From Pectinophora gossypiella (Eukaryota; Arthropoda; Insecta; Lepidoptera; Gelechiidae): a DNA stretch of 64,000 bases. The position numbers were made by a program, and so were the translations under genes. This document shows, in pieces, positions 36,001 to 45,960 of this stretch. The notes beneath the pieces were generated by a model, which was not told the origin of the DNA, ran no database searches, and saw only the letters and a list, made by a program, of their open reading frames with translations. Numbering within the stretch: position 1 is the stretch's first letter; each line of letters opens with the position of its first letter. The stretch lies in NCBI RefSeq assembly GCF_024362695.1, contig NC_065419.1:2480678-2544677 (forward strand), read 5' to 3'.

Positions 36001-38738
36001 TTAATCACCTGAAAAAGATCCGTAAAAGATCCGCCTGAAAAGTAACGGACACGGATACGGATTTTTCTTTTATCTCAGATATCCGCGGATACGGATACGG
36101 ATATTCGGAACATCACTATTATTACAACTGGACTATTATGTCAGTTAACAAAGCAAAACATTGATGCTGATTCTTGTACGGTCACGAGCATTAATATGTA
36201 TACACTTTGGTACCATGTCACATTAACTTTTTTGACAAATTGAAATGTCAAATATGTAAGTGCGACAGAGTCCTAAAGTGGGTAAGTACATTATATTGCT
36301 CATGACTGTACACACCATCTAATTTTATTTTAAGTTAAACCTGTCATTTTCTAATCCACTGAAATGTTAGCAAACAATAATAATGAAGACCTATAATGGA
36401 TAGCTTCGGAACCATAGCCAGTAACCTACAATTTAACTTGCATTCATTATTCAACGAGGGGTCTGTTTCATAGATATATAATTACATATAACAGTTTAAG
36501 TTCACTAAGTTACCTCTGTAATTTAGTTCTGAATATGTTATGAGGCTTGTGAGGGCTTGTATCATAGAATACTCGTATGATAAGTAGTGACTTGCAGAAC
36601 TACAGAGAAATTGCGTGGTAACAGAAATCATTACCTTGATTAAAGAAAGACAGAAAGTTGAAGTCACGCCCGTTTTTTCTATCAGGGTAGATAGCGTCAC
36701 CGCTCCACAGTTCACCAGCGCACTCGGCACTTCAACCGCGCCGCGCGCGATATATCAAGGACTTCTATCGTGTGGGTTGTGTGGTGAATTACCAACCTCA
36801 TCAACCCTGGTGACAGGGTTATTATTGAACTGCCAAAGGCCCCTGACATGGCTCATGTAACGATTAGGTAATTACTTACATCAGTAAGTAGTAACCAGGA
36901 CCAACGGCTTAACGTGACTTCCGAAGCACGGATCATCTTACTTTTTTGGACAATCAGATGACCAGCCTGTAATGTCCTTACCAGACTAGGGAGTGATTTT
37001 TGTTATATGTCCCCACCGGGATTCGAACCCGGGACTTCCGGATCGTGAGCTCAACGGAGGTCGCTGATCTAGGATTTAAGACTAATAGACTCAGCGAATG
37101 CTATCTACGTAGATAAACGTCGTACGGCTATTGGTCCAAGGCCTAAGTAAATCGCGTCCCGCAGCGCGGCTGCCGTGCCGCGGGTGCAGAAAGCAATAGG
37201 ATAGATGACTGGGTCATAGATAGATAAATTATAAAATGCTATGCTAATCTAGTTATAAGTAGAAGCCAGTTGAAGGTGATCAAATGTCAATCTCATTGTT
37301 GTTTTGGCTGATTTACGAACATATTTTTTTTTTGACGCGACTTATTGTATATTTGCCGCAGATGGCATTAACTACTTGGCCGGACAAATGGGGTGCGCTG
37401 AGGGATCTCATCCGGTACAAAATTTAAGACAACAGGCCTGAGGGTGCCTAGTTGAGCGCGAACTTCGTCTTTGAAATAATTAATCGACCCTAGTGGGGCG
37501 ATAGCGATTAGCGCTGAATGAGGGAAATCGACGACCACTCCGATGGGGTCGGTATTAGGGTATTTACGGACATACCTACCTACTGAAGAGTAGGTACGAC
37601 GTTTGACCACGTTTATTGAAGACATAACGTTTGTACCTAATGAGGATGAAAACTAGAAGCTCAAATGTAGGTGGCAGCACTGTTGAGTGCTTCTAAATTT
37701 TGTCAGTTCACCTCAGTCCGGCTAAAATTCGTGATATATTGCTATAAAATGGGGAGCAACGTGGAGTGTCACGTCTGAAGGATGAGTTACGAAAAAGAAA
37801 AGCTACCAGTTGGAAAAAGGCAGTTTTGATTGAAAATAAGTTTTTCTACGTTCTCTTCTTTCCGATCTTTAGGGAACAATACACTAAGTGTTGCAGTAAA
37901 CGCTGCGTAAAGGATTATAGTGTAAAAATATAACAAATAGTATGGCGAAATGTCATAATTTAAGAACACTCGACAGCAGCGAAACTTGATGGGAGAAATA
38001 GGCAGTTTTTATCCTAATTCTATACAAATTCCATAGATGGGTCGTTCTTCATTTTATCGACAATGATCTGTCCTTCGTTCTGCTTCTGATAAGTTACCTT
38101 TTAGAATTTTGTTTTATGTTTGCATTGTCCAAAAATATAGTTATCTTATTATACTCAAAATACAAGCAAAATACTAATCGGTTCCTCAATTAGTCCTTAA
38201 AGTAGCTTGATTGTTTTTCACAAAATTCTGTGACAGAGTGGTAAATTGAAATGCTGTCTCCGATGAAAAGGACCACTCTATCACAATATTTTTTGGAATG
38301 CGTCTAAAAAGAAAAGTATGTTACCAAGATAAAGAGAACCACTAAATTGTCCTCTACAGACACATCTTTATATGATGTTTTAAAATATTTAATGCCGTTG
38401 TAATTTTAAAGATGTTAAATCCGATAAATTGAGAAAATGTCTTTTTATTGTCGATAAAAAAGAAGAACGACCCAGATACGTAACGTTCTGATATAGAATA
38501 GAAGTTACCTCTCCCTACCCCTATAGTTTATCTTTTTGAATATCTAGTAAAATACCGCTCTTTGTTGCAGATACCAATAGACATAACAGAGGAAATTGAA
38601 CTCTGCAACGCCCAGATGAACTACAAAGAGGGTGAACTGCGCTCTATCATCTGCAAGCTGGCTCGAGTCCTCGCCAACCAGTCCTTCATCGACCAGATGC
38701 TGGAGATCAACGAAGACATCTGCCGCCTCAGTCTCTGA
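26893..38738 (+). CDS. Unnamed insect gene; possible NAT/transglutaminase-like Cys-His-Asp protein (6 exons, 5' end unresolved)
   Basis: Coding exons: (about 26893)-27027, 27505-27753, 28276-28471, 31494-31698, 32488-32647, 38571-38738. All junctions are GT-AG and the phases agree, giving 325 residues from exon 2 plus a short N-terminal part. I do not recognise the protein by name. Numbering from exon 2, Cys52 (HTCVGLGLEL) begins an apparent helix, His109 (EKEHVMVGVSV) lies on a strand, and Asp128 (LLLADPGYH) ends the next strand. This is the Cys-His-Asp order of arylamine N-acetyltransferases and transglutaminase-like folds. The GG-x-C motif of classical NATs is absent, so the enzyme assignment is inference. 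No signal peptide or membrane segment is visible in exons 2-6; the N-terminus is unknown. The C-terminus ends in the LSL-stop of exon 6. The gene converges with Mlf. The exon chain is well supported; the function is not. Confidence 0.75.
27505..27753 (+). CDS. NAT-like gene, exon 2 (83 codons, phase 0/0)
   Basis: The acceptor is CCCGCCAG|GCC and the donor GAG|GTTAGT. It encodes AEAVLRRLLV through ALLSCE and includes Cys52, the candidate nucleophile, in KKHTCVGLGLEL. The opposite strand is also open (27529-27813), but only the plus frame joins the other exons. Confidence 0.8.
28276..28471 (+). CDS. NAT-like gene, exon 3 (phase 0/1)
   Basis: The acceptor is TTTTCGTAG|GAA and the donor ACTG|GTCAGT. 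It encodes EAVVDVREYV through AYPHT and carries the candidate His109 and Asp128. These are 19 residues apart, a spacing similar to the His-Asp pair of NAT enzymes. Confidence 0.82.
28472..28934. other. Intron 3, with a diverged echo of exon 3
   Basis: Just after exon 3, 28492-28590 repeats exon-like words (GAGGGC.GG.CGGC, CCACGT..CGCGTGTG, CAGTATTGT). This looks like a degenerate partial tandem duplication of the exon 3 end. The rest is unique AT-rich sequence. Confidence 0.45.
28935..29325. repeat. SINE-B fragment (+) and SINE-C copy (-)
   Basis: 28935-29095 has GGAGGTATGTGACCTAACC and GTAAAAAACCGGACCTGTG. 29112-29325 has GACGTGACTTATTGTAGATT through AATCGACCCTAGTGGGT. Confidence 0.75.
29765..29945. 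mobile_element. Short non-autonomous element related to 41614-42840
   Basis: Left end ACCTATAGAATGGCAACTCC...CCTCACCCCCTC, right end GTGTCTGTGTAAAACGAGG then TGTTTTGTA. The same two ends occur in reverse at 42837 and 41616, 1.2 kb apart. Confidence 0.5.
29983..30318 (+). mobile_element. SINE-D copy (full length, intron 3)
   Basis: Head CCTCCGTGGTCTAGTGG to tail GGGACGTATATAGGCAG. The frame 30086-30328 is the SINE, not a gene. Confidence 0.85.
30905..31130 (+). repeat. SINE-C copy, internally deleted
   Basis: CGATACCGACCCCGCCGGCG through GATTAATTCTTTCAAATATT to CTACGGCAAATTT-like sequence and AATAAGTCACG; it lacks the A tail. A SINE-A scrap is at 30592-30655. Confidence 0.7.
31140..31470. 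mobile_element. MITE-K copy next to exon 4
   Basis: Left GGTGCTAATTCCTG and CATCTAATTTTATTTTAAG; right CTTAAAATAAAATTAGACGG and CCAGGAATCGGTGCC. The inverted arms continue through ATGACAG/CTGTCAT. It ends about 25 bp from the exon 4 acceptor. Confidence 0.65.
31494..31698 (+). CDS. NAT-like gene, exon 4 (phase 1/2)
   Basis: The acceptor is CTTGTCCACAG|GT and the donor TTTAG|GTGAGC. It encodes GWFTQQDEPHCRKEY through RRNLVYNF. The mature sequence would run YPHTGWFTQQDE across the junction with exon 3. A MITE-K copy ends about 25 bp upstream of the acceptor. Confidence 0.82.
31714..32400. mobile_element. Composite: MITE-H arms around SINE-C and a hairpin MITE
   Basis: The left arm CAAGGTGTTAGTGACATCG starts at about 31714 and the right arm TTACGGTCTCACTAACACCC ends at 32398. 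A SINE-C (-) at 31768-31948 is flanked by TTCCGAGTT repeats (its TSD). 32163-32310 is a hairpin element like that at 45819-45960. Confidence 0.6.
32488..32647 (+). CDS. NAT-like gene, exon 5 (phase 2/0)
   Basis: A strong polypyrimidine acceptor (TTTTCTCCCCCAG) precedes the exon and GACACT|GTGAGT closes it. It encodes R-SLLSRDQKGHLIAG through KFTAFADPDT, rich in strand-like segments. Confidence 0.82.
32690..32970 (+). mobile_element. SINE-A copy (intron 5)
   Basis: GTCCAGTGGTTGGGCG, GATCCGGAGGTCCCGGGG, shared core GTGCTTCAGAAGGCACGTTA, tail CATGAGCCATGTCAGGGGC. Confidence 0.8.
33013..33160. mobile_element. MITE-J copy (intron 5)
   Basis: GTACAGTCATAAGCAATATC and ACTCGTGACCGTAC form the inverted ends. 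Confidence 0.7.
33990..34450 (+). mobile_element. Element G split by SINE-A (intron 5)
   Basis: Element G runs to GATGAATCTTATGG, is interrupted by a SINE-A (about 34096-34395) and resumes CCTTATGGCGACAAGG to AACATTAGTCCATC. CTTATGG on both sides is the duplicated target. Confidence 0.75.
34460..35395. other. Intron 5; nothing identified
   Basis: Mostly unique AT-rich sequence. A GACGTCATCC motif is repeated at 35229 and 35251. Confidence 0.35.
35400..35655 (+). repeat. Interspersed repeat with a CG-rich core
   Basis: It shares GGCTTGTCATAGGATTGAGC with 5490 and ATATAATTCGCGCCGCGC with 6020, so parts of two repeats seen near 5.5-6.1 kb recur here together. Confidence 0.5.
35719..36118. mobile_element. 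hAT-like MITE (400 bp)
   Basis: TAGTGATGTGCCGGAT at the left and, inverted, TAGTGATGTTCCGAAT at the right, with tandem ATCCGCGGATACGGATACGG words in both arms. TTATTA flanks both ends (35713-35718, 36119-36124). Confidence 0.65.
36176..36365. mobile_element. MITE-J copy followed by MITE-K arm
   Basis: 36176-36311 has GTACGGTCACGAGCA and TGCTCATGACTGTAC, an intact inverted pair. 36312-36365 is a MITE-K arm (CATCTAATTTTATTTTAAG). Confidence 0.75.
36760..37068 (-). mobile_element. SINE-A copy
   Basis: TCTATCGTGTGGGTTGTG through CTTCCGAAGCACGGATC to GGGATTCGAACCCGGGAC; the A-box end is lost. Confidence 0.8.
37324..37560 (-). mobile_element. SINE-C copy
   Basis: T run, GACGCGACTTATTGTATATT through AATTAATCGACCCTAGTGG to TCCGATGGGGTCGG. 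Confidence 0.75.
38039..38473. mobile_element. MITE in the last intron (435 bp)
   Basis: GGGTCGTTCTTCATTTTATC at the left and GATAAAAAAGAAGAACGACC-C at the right are inverted; AGAT flanks both sides (38035-38038, 38474-38477). An inner palindrome AGAGTGG...CCACTCT lies at 38237-38279. It ends 97 bp before exon 6. Confidence 0.7.
38571..38738 (+). CDS. NAT-like gene, terminal exon (55 codons plus stop)
   Basis: The acceptor is TCTTTGTTGCAG|ATA. It encodes IPIDITEEIELCNAQ through NEDICRLSL and ends at TGA 38736-38738. The segment looks helical and could be a C-terminal helical cap. The preceding intron of about 5.9 kb is full of SINEs and MITEs. Confidence 0.82.
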   Translation: MPIDITEEIELCNAQMNYKEGELRSIICKLARVLANQSFIDQMLEINEDICRLSL

Positions 38739-39380
38739 CAGTCGACACAAGATGGCGGCCAAAACAAAATGGCCGACCGCGCCATCAAACAAGATGGCAA
38801 CGCCGATCCTTAAATCGCTTTTATTTTACAACTTTATTTTTTTTCACCAAGGAGGCGCCTTGTCATATTTATGCATTTTTCATTTTACCAATCCTTTATT
38901 GGATTATTTTTCCTTTTTTGTCTCATAATTCTTAAGCTTTAGATTTATACCTTTTTGGGTATAGCTTTAAATTGGGTATACGGTATTTATTGGTAATGGG
39001 ATAATTTGACCTTCATTATTTTATCGTAGTTGATAAGTTTAATTTTTCAATGTTAATAGAATTATAATAATAATTTCAATCGGTCTTGGGTACTTACCTT
39101 ATTATTTTTATTATGTAATTATAATATCACTGACTTTTATTTTTTATTACACAATTATTCCACAAATCTGAATCTAGTTGTTTCATTAAAAAAAAAATCC
39201 CATTAGTGACCTTTTGTGCTCTGGCATGGTGCGTGTGATAAAAACTGGAAAGAACGATAGAGGACAGCCTAGTGAGAAAGAGATAGAATATTAAGTACTA
39301 AGAAAATATACTAGTCTGACAGCCATGTATGCCGCCAAAGGTTTAGTCTTGTACACAATGAAAACTTAGTCAAAATAAAT
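38739..39380 (+). other. Probable 3' UTR of the NAT-like gene
   Basis: The sequence after the stop starts with closely spaced AAGATGGC/AAAATGGCC motifs (38749-38800) and then becomes AT-rich. A possible AATAAA polyadenylation signal is at 39374-39379. The true 3' end is not fixed by sequence alone. Confidence 0.35.
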
Positions 39381-40204
39381 TTTGTAAAAAAAGAGTCCGA
39401 AAGTGTAAATACGTATTCATTCGTTCCCTCAAATTGAGAAGTTATGGCTGTTGACAGTCCCCATACAAAATGTTTTGACTTTCTTGCAAGTCCCGCATAT
39501 TACTTTTTTATACGTACTGTTAAAAACTTAAATAAAATAAGTGGATCACCCGCCCTTAGTGCGTACTTGGTCGTTTCTTAGTGACCTATGTATGGGTCAC
39601 GGACCGTCATGACTCGTATATGGTTCACTGGACTGTCAAAGTGTTAAATAACTGCAGTGTCGCTTGTAGTGATGTTATACGCCGTCGATTGGTTGTCCAT
39701 GCGTGTCCAATGTCCATGTTATACGAGGTATATGGTCAATTGAGATACTCTCTAAGTAAAGACAATGAACATTTTCTATATACCTAATTAAAATTCGAAA
39801 ATAAGTCAAAAAGAAATTTGATTTTTGATCATCTCACACTGGCTATTTCAAGAGAAACATTTTATAATTTATCTTTTTTTTTTATAAATACTAGAATAAA
39901 ATACAGTTTTACGATAATATTTCACTAATTTATTCTATAAATCACACAGACGATAAGTTGTTGGTTCTTTTAACTCTAACATCAAATGTTTCTAAAAATA
40001 TGTTTAACCCTAAATTCAGGACAAACATAAATTTAACTTTTGAACGATTCTCATATCTTATGCAATTTTACACTAAAGGTAAATATCTAAAGGTCCTGCA
40101 TCTATTAGGTACATTACGCGAATCACTGCCAGCTATCCGTTCCCGTCGTTCCCAAGGCTTTAAAAAGAACTTTATTACCTAAGCTTTAGGCAGATAAGAT
40201 CAGA
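39381..40204. other. Intergenic; nothing identified
   Basis: AT-rich unique sequence between the converging genes. Confidence 0.35.
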
Positions 40205-40560
40205 GTACAATCATGAGCAATATAATGTACCCACTTTAGGACTCTGTCGCACTAACATATTTGACATTTAGTGTGACTTACAGTTCAATTTGTCAAAAAA
40301 GTTAATGTGACATGGTACCAAAGTGTATAAATATTAATGCTCGTGACCGCGGCGCTAGTGTCATACAATTCTTTATAGAATGATTATGACTTGTCAATTA
40401 GTTCCATTAAAATCCGTGCATTTCTACCATAGTATTACAATAGGCTAGTTTCCAACTAAATTAAATTATTATGGAATTTGTATGAAAAAGCAACCTGTGA
40501 CGATTTTTTTGGCGGGAATGTTCCAAAAGTGGGAAAATTCCCGGGAACGGCACTTCGCTG
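40205..40560. mobile_element. MITE-J copy and a truncated MITE-L/motif piece
   Basis: 40205-40352 has the MITE-J ends (ATCATGAGCA, TGCTCGTGACCG). 40440-40505 has GCTAGTTTCCAACTAA and GAATTTGTATGAAAAAGCAA (MITE-L). 40517-40550 carries GTGGGAAAATTCCCGGGAAC. Confidence 0.65.
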
Positions 40561-41613
40561 ACTTTTACGTAGTATATTGTTACTCCATGCTATAACAAGA
40601 GGTATAGTCAACATCTTTATACTGTTTTGTTTCTCTCTCTCTCTATTTAAGAGCTGCGCTCTTGTCGGTGTAGTAACCGCCATTCCTCTCTTCTTCCCGC
40701 CAAAACCTTCACCTCCCGATACGACACGACCTGCACCTTCTCTTTTATTTGTTTCATAAATGTTATCCTAGGTCTACCCCTTCCTCTCTTCCCGTCAATT
40801 TTTCCTTTACTGTTTTGTTTAAGAAAGGGAAATTACAGACTTATTCTACTGAATACAACTTTATTTATTTACTTTCTATGGTTTAATTTAACTTAATTGT
40901 GAACTATAACATTCAGGGACGCTCGAGATTGGGTGGGAGCCCGTCTTATTGTGCATATGGAGTAAAAAAACACCAGCTCCACTAACTAGTGGAGCGTGGT
41001 GGAGAAAGGACTACACTACAACTGGTTTTTGGGTGAATTTTGCGAATCTGCTCTCGTCTATACGGATCATGGCGTGAATTTAGAAAACCATTTTTACTCC
41101 ATATTTGTATCAGTAACGTTGTTATATGGAAACACTTATGGATTATTCTAAAGCAAACAATTTAGCAAAATTCATTAAACTAACAAGTTTTTACTTACTT
41201 TCCGAAAAACCGGCAAATTTTCATAAGTAATCGGTGACTTCTGACATTTCCTATGTTTTCCACATAACATTTTACATACTTACAAACACTATCTATTCAT
41301 AACTAACCTAATAAAAATGGAATAGCAAATTCCATTTCCGAGTCAATCAGAAAAGCAATACAAAATAAATAAAGGGATCTAAATTAAAACTAAAACTATT
41401 GAGGAATAAACCGAAAATAAAATCGGGAATACTAGTATGGATACTACAAGTACTTATAATTCATTGAATAAAAAATATTCGTTACAACTAATTTCATTAT
41501 GAATTAAATAAAGCTGTGCATCCACTAGACCCACAGATGCGGATCTGACCCTTAGATTTGTTTTATGTCGAGTCCTGTAGAACTAACTGCATCTGGCTCA
41601 CAACCCAAACTCT
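40561..41613. other. Intergenic; nothing identified
   Basis: Includes a short CT run (40630-40647). No coding or repeat signal that I can name. Confidence 0.35.
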
Positions 41614-42840
41614 TCATACAAAACACCTCGTTTTACACAGACACTGCACGTTGACGTTATTGTATACATATACGCGCATCCATGTATGACGCGTGACGCC
41701 CAAACGATTGTGGCGAGGGGGGGAGTTGGAGATTTGCCTTTCTGTACGTGGGAGAGAAGGCCCTTTACAAAGCATATGCTCAAAAAACTATGGCCCACCT
41801 TTTGTGCTGTCCTAAGTGCCCACCTGCACTATTAAAGACCTTTACAAAGCCACTGACAATTCCGTAAGCGTGGCCAATTATTGGTCAGCAAAAATTTTGT
41901 ATCGATCGCCATCGACTCGCAAAGAAGAGTAAGCATATGATGATACTAATTTCTGCAACAGGGTAATATGAACGCGTAAGGACGAATTGCGCTTTTTGAT
42001 GAGTCTTAAGGTGACATAGCGTAGCTTTTGCCACAAGGAGACTTGAAACCTACCATATACTAGAGGTATGTGAGCCCGTACTAAGTAAACGCTGTCATCT
42101 TTGGAGAATATCTAATGACTCCAGAGCGCTCAAACATCTCACCCCTAAAGAAATACTACACTATATAAATAGGGTAGGGCTTAAACAAAGATAAAAGATG
42201 CATATGTCAGTTATCCATGACATAAGGTTAAAGGAACGCAACACTGTCCTACGCCATAATTTTGGAAAGTCAGTGTAAAGAAGTGAACTGCAGGATAAGG
42301 CAGCGACAATAGATCTTACTGGTCGCAGTGAAACAGTGCATGAAAAAATGTGATTTTTGTACGGAATGTCCGGTGTGTGGCGACATACGCTCAGATTCCG
42401 CTCAAATAGACGCACAGCCTCATTACAGGGGAATGGAAAAACTACAGATTTTAAAAGTAAATATTAACTCTTTAAGTTGCCATGAAAGTCTCCACGACAA
42501 TTTCGTCCCAGTTCCTATTGAAGGCGCATTATCACGGGAATCATGTTGTCTTTTGTCAATTGGTGCAAGATTTGTGAATTGGGAGAGCTTAGAAGCATGG
42601 CTGTTTACGTCTCAAACTAGCTAATTATAACCACAGCTTTACGGCGCCACATTCCAGACGCTTCATACAACAATCTTATTCTTATCGTGTGCCGCGGGCT
42701 CTCTCCCTTACTCCTTAGCGGCTTACGGCCAGTTAAGACTGAAGTAAAACCCAGAGGGGGTGAGGTTAGCGCCCGATACGAATTGGCGCGGGGCGTAGAG
42801 TTACCGTTCTATACGTAATACTATAATTTAATCTATGATA
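41614..42840 (-). mobile_element. Longer relative of the 29765-29945 element
   Basis: TACAAAACACCTCGTTTTAC at the left and TAGAGTTACCGTTCTATACG at the right match the ends of the 180-bp element at 29765. The interior holds a 98-codon frame (42328-42624) with a CxxC cluster (CDFCTECPVC) and no recognised transposase domain. Confidence 0.45.
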
Positions 42841-43330
42841 GAGCGGAGACAGACGGATATGTGCAAGAAACGACCAATCACCGCGAGGGACAGTGACAGA
42901 TCGTCTTCTATCTCACTTACCCGACGCTGGGATTGGTTGATACTGCGCGTATCTGCTTCGATTCGCACCGTCATAGAATAAAGAATACAACGGACACTGC
43001 GGCCCGCAATAATTCTTATCAGTACCGAATTTACCTATCTAGGTGTTACTTTTGTCTAAATGGTCATAAGCCCACGCATAATGGGCCATCTTAGAGTCTA
43101 AATGCGGAAAACAGAGCCCACCAATTAGTGGTCACAAGCTGTTAAGGAGTAAAGCAGCGTGCGCGCGGACTATCTGTCCCGCTCGCACCTACACGCTAGG
43201 CGGCACAGAGTAAGAAAGAGATTTTTGTATGGAGTGTCCGGCTTATACCACAACGACCATACATTTTTCCAGGATAAAAATCCCATATCACTCTCTACCT
43301 TACAAACAAAATCATACCGATTCGAAGCGC
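42841..43330. other. Intergenic; nothing identified
   Basis: No gene. GGAGTGTCCGG near 43230 echoes GGAATGTCCGG at 42363, so part may be duplicated. Confidence 0.35.
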
Positions 43331-44005
43331 TTCTAGTTTTGCCACGGGTAGCATTCACTACATGGCCAGACAAATGGGGAGCGCTGAGGGCTCTCAGACC
43401 ATGCTTCTCAGCTTTTCCTATTCACTGAGCGATAGCGACTTCTTAGTTTGAATTACTTGTACATTCCTTTCAAAAGCTTCTGTTAGTAATTCATTATAAA
43501 CAATTCATTCCGCGAAGTAAGGTTAAACGGGAGTTAGCGATACTGACGGGGGTGATTCAGTACATGATGCGTCGCAAAAGTGAAGATAATTAAAAAAAAA
43601 CTGACGGGAAATTACACTTGATATTAACTCAGAATCATGATCTGAATCATCCCCTAAGTATTCAGTACGGTGTCATTAACACCCTGTATTTGTATGCCAT
43701 ACCTAGATGAGAATTGTTTGCACGCACATATTTATTTTAATCGAATTAATTATATCAAAATACACCTCACTTCTACACCTTCATCTCTTGTCTGTATGTT
43801 TATTACCATATCATGCTTAAACCGCTTAATTATTATTATTATTATTGGAAGCACAGGCAGCACTTTGTGCTGATGCGTGCTTATCACTTCACTTGTGTTC
43901 AGTACCCACTTTAGGACTCTGTCGCACTAACATAGTTGAATTTGTCAAAAAAGTTAATGTGACATGGTACCAAAGTGTATACATATTAATGCTCGTGACC
44001 GTACG
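43331..44005. repeat. SINE-C scrap, MITE-H copy and MITE-J fragment
   Basis: 43345-43400 is SINE-C (-) (GGCCAGACAAATGGGGAGCG). 43540-43690 is MITE-H (right arm ends CATTAACACCCTGTA). 43901-44005 is MITE-J lacking its left end. An (ATT)n run lies at 43830-43846. Confidence 0.65.
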
Positions 44006-44149
44006 AATTACCTAGACAACTAGCGTTAAAATTTCGCATGGCCAGGATGATGACTGATGACTGTTCCTGTAATGGTTAACACAGTCGTCCCGGCTTGACG
44101 AGACCAGCGGATTCAAGTCCCGCCCGAGTCAGATTTGTAATGTACCTTT

Positions 44150-44390
44150 TAAAGTCGCTTTTCCTGTCCCTATATCCGTATGTACGCTTAAATCTTTAAA
44201 ACTACGCAACGGATTTTGATGCGATTTTTTTTAATAGATAGAGTGATTCAAGAGGAAGGTTTATATGTATAATAACATCCATTAAACAGTGGAGAAATAC
44301 TGTTATTTTTGAGATTTTTAATGTGATGTCGTAAATAATTAAATTTTTTCCTCAGCATTGAACCCGAGTGAAGCCGGGACGGGTCGCTAG
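44150..44390 (+). mobile_element. Helitron-like 3' end
   Basis: AAACTACGCAACGGATTTTG to AGTGAAGCCGGGACGGGTCG-CTAG, followed by host T. The GC-rich hairpin before CTAG is typical of lepidopteran Helitrons. The 5' part was not found. Confidence 0.6.
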
Positions 44391-44742
44391 TGGCAAATAA
44401 ATTATTATGATTAATTCGATTCAATCTTCACTTTGTAAGGTGTATTTTGTCATAACGTCGCTATCGCCCATACAATCTTGTCATTTACATAAGATCTCAG
44501 TTCTCCGCAGGCCGGTGTGTCTTGTGGTGTTTCGGTCGGTGGCGCTGGGGGTGTGAACCGCCGTACACCTCGCGGACACTCGTGCTGGAACGAAATTAAA
44601 TTATATCAGACAGGGGAATGACTTTGCCACAGGAATGATTAGTTAACGACCTGTTTTCTGAACCGCCCGCAAAGCGATGCACACAGAGCATTTTTGCTTG
44701 CTGAATGACGTACAAAAAAAATCGCAATCAATTCACATAACA

Positions 44743-45078
44743 GGGTAGTTTCCAACTAACCAAATCAGTCACTTTTTACGAAAAATCTTTTTTTTTTGAC
44801 GTGACTTTTTGTAGATTTGCCGCAGATGGCATTAACTACTTGGCCGGACAAAATTACTAAACGTCAAAACACGAAATTACTATGGAATTTGTATGAAAAA
44901 GCAACACGTGACGCCGCCGTAGAAAAACTTGACAAAATGTCGCACTAAATATTTCATTTTTCCTTATTAAAATTCATAAGTAAGTTAAATAGAAAAAAGA
45001 AAATTTTTGTCAGCTTTAGGTCTGTCTTTATTTAGTAAATTGAATTTCATAATTTATCTTTGACCTCGGAAACTACCC
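44743..45078. mobile_element. MITE-L copy split by a SINE-C fragment
   Basis: Ends GGGTAGTTTCCAACTA and GGAAACTACCC. A T run plus GACGTGACTTTTTGTAG to TTGGCCGGACAAA (44788-44851) is an inserted SINE-C (-). Confidence 0.75.
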
Positions 45079-45245
45079 AATTATTATTTCTCATTATTAG
45101 GTTCCGAACCTCATAAGGAACCCTTATAATTATGATATCTCCGCGGATACTAGAGTAGGTCCAATTTAATAGAACACATTTGACAGTATCAGTCTTATGA
45201 TAAGTGAGAGCAGGCACGGGTAATTAAACCTTATAACTATGAGGT

Positions 45246-45590
45246 CAACGGCCTCCGTGGTCCAGTGGTTTGAGCGTCGGGCTCACGATCCGGAGGTCCC
45301 GGGTTCAAATACCGGTGGGGACAGATCACGAAAATCACTTTGTTATCCCTAGTTTGGTTATAGGACATTATAGACTGATCACCTGATTGTGCGAAAGAAA
45401 GATGATCCGTGCTTCGGAAGGCACGTTAAGCCGTTGGTCCCGGTTACTACTTACTTACTGATGTAAGTTAGTAGTAGTGACATGAGCCATGTCAGGGGCC
45501 TTTGGCGGCTCAATAGTAACCCTGACGCCAGGGTTGATGGGGTTGGTAATCCACCTCACAACCTACATGATAAGGAGAGAAGACTATGAG
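45246..45590 (+). mobile_element. SINE-A copy (full length)
   Basis: GTCCAGTGGTTTGAGCG, B box GGTTCAAATACC, core GTGCTTCGGAAGGCACGTTA, tail to AACCTACATGATAAGG. Confidence 0.85.
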
Positions 45591-45818
45591 GTTAGGCAAA
45601 CGTCAAATGTGGTGTATTAAATTGACCTAAGCGTGCGCGTGATGGAAAATTAATGTGAACACGCATGACAGGAAACATGACGTGATTCTTCTTCTAATCC
45701 TGTTATCCCCTACTGGGATGTAGGGAACACAATAAGGGCGATGAAAATTAAGAATTATACTGAATTCAATACGGTCGAGAATGAGTTGCACTATGTTAGT
45801 ATTTTGTTTTGTAGTTTA

Positions 45819-45960
45819 AGGGTGGTATTAATAAACTCATCTCAGCTTGGATACTGCCCTCAAGATCATGTCAATGTGACAGTTCTTATATAAAAACAGG
45901 GACTTGAGCATGATCTTGAGGGCAGTCTCAGCTGAGATTAGTTTATTAATACCAGCCTAA
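45819..45960. mobile_element. Hairpin MITE (142 bp)
   Basis: GGTATTAATAAACTCATCTC and GAGATTAGTTTATTAATACC are inverted, and the arms continue through ATCATG and CTCAAG. It is nearly identical to 32163-32310. Confidence 0.7.

Noticed and set aside
42328..42624. A 98-codon frame with a CxxCxxCxxC cluster as an independent gene.
   Set aside because: It lies within a probable transposon and has no exon signals or recognised domain; noted under the element instead.
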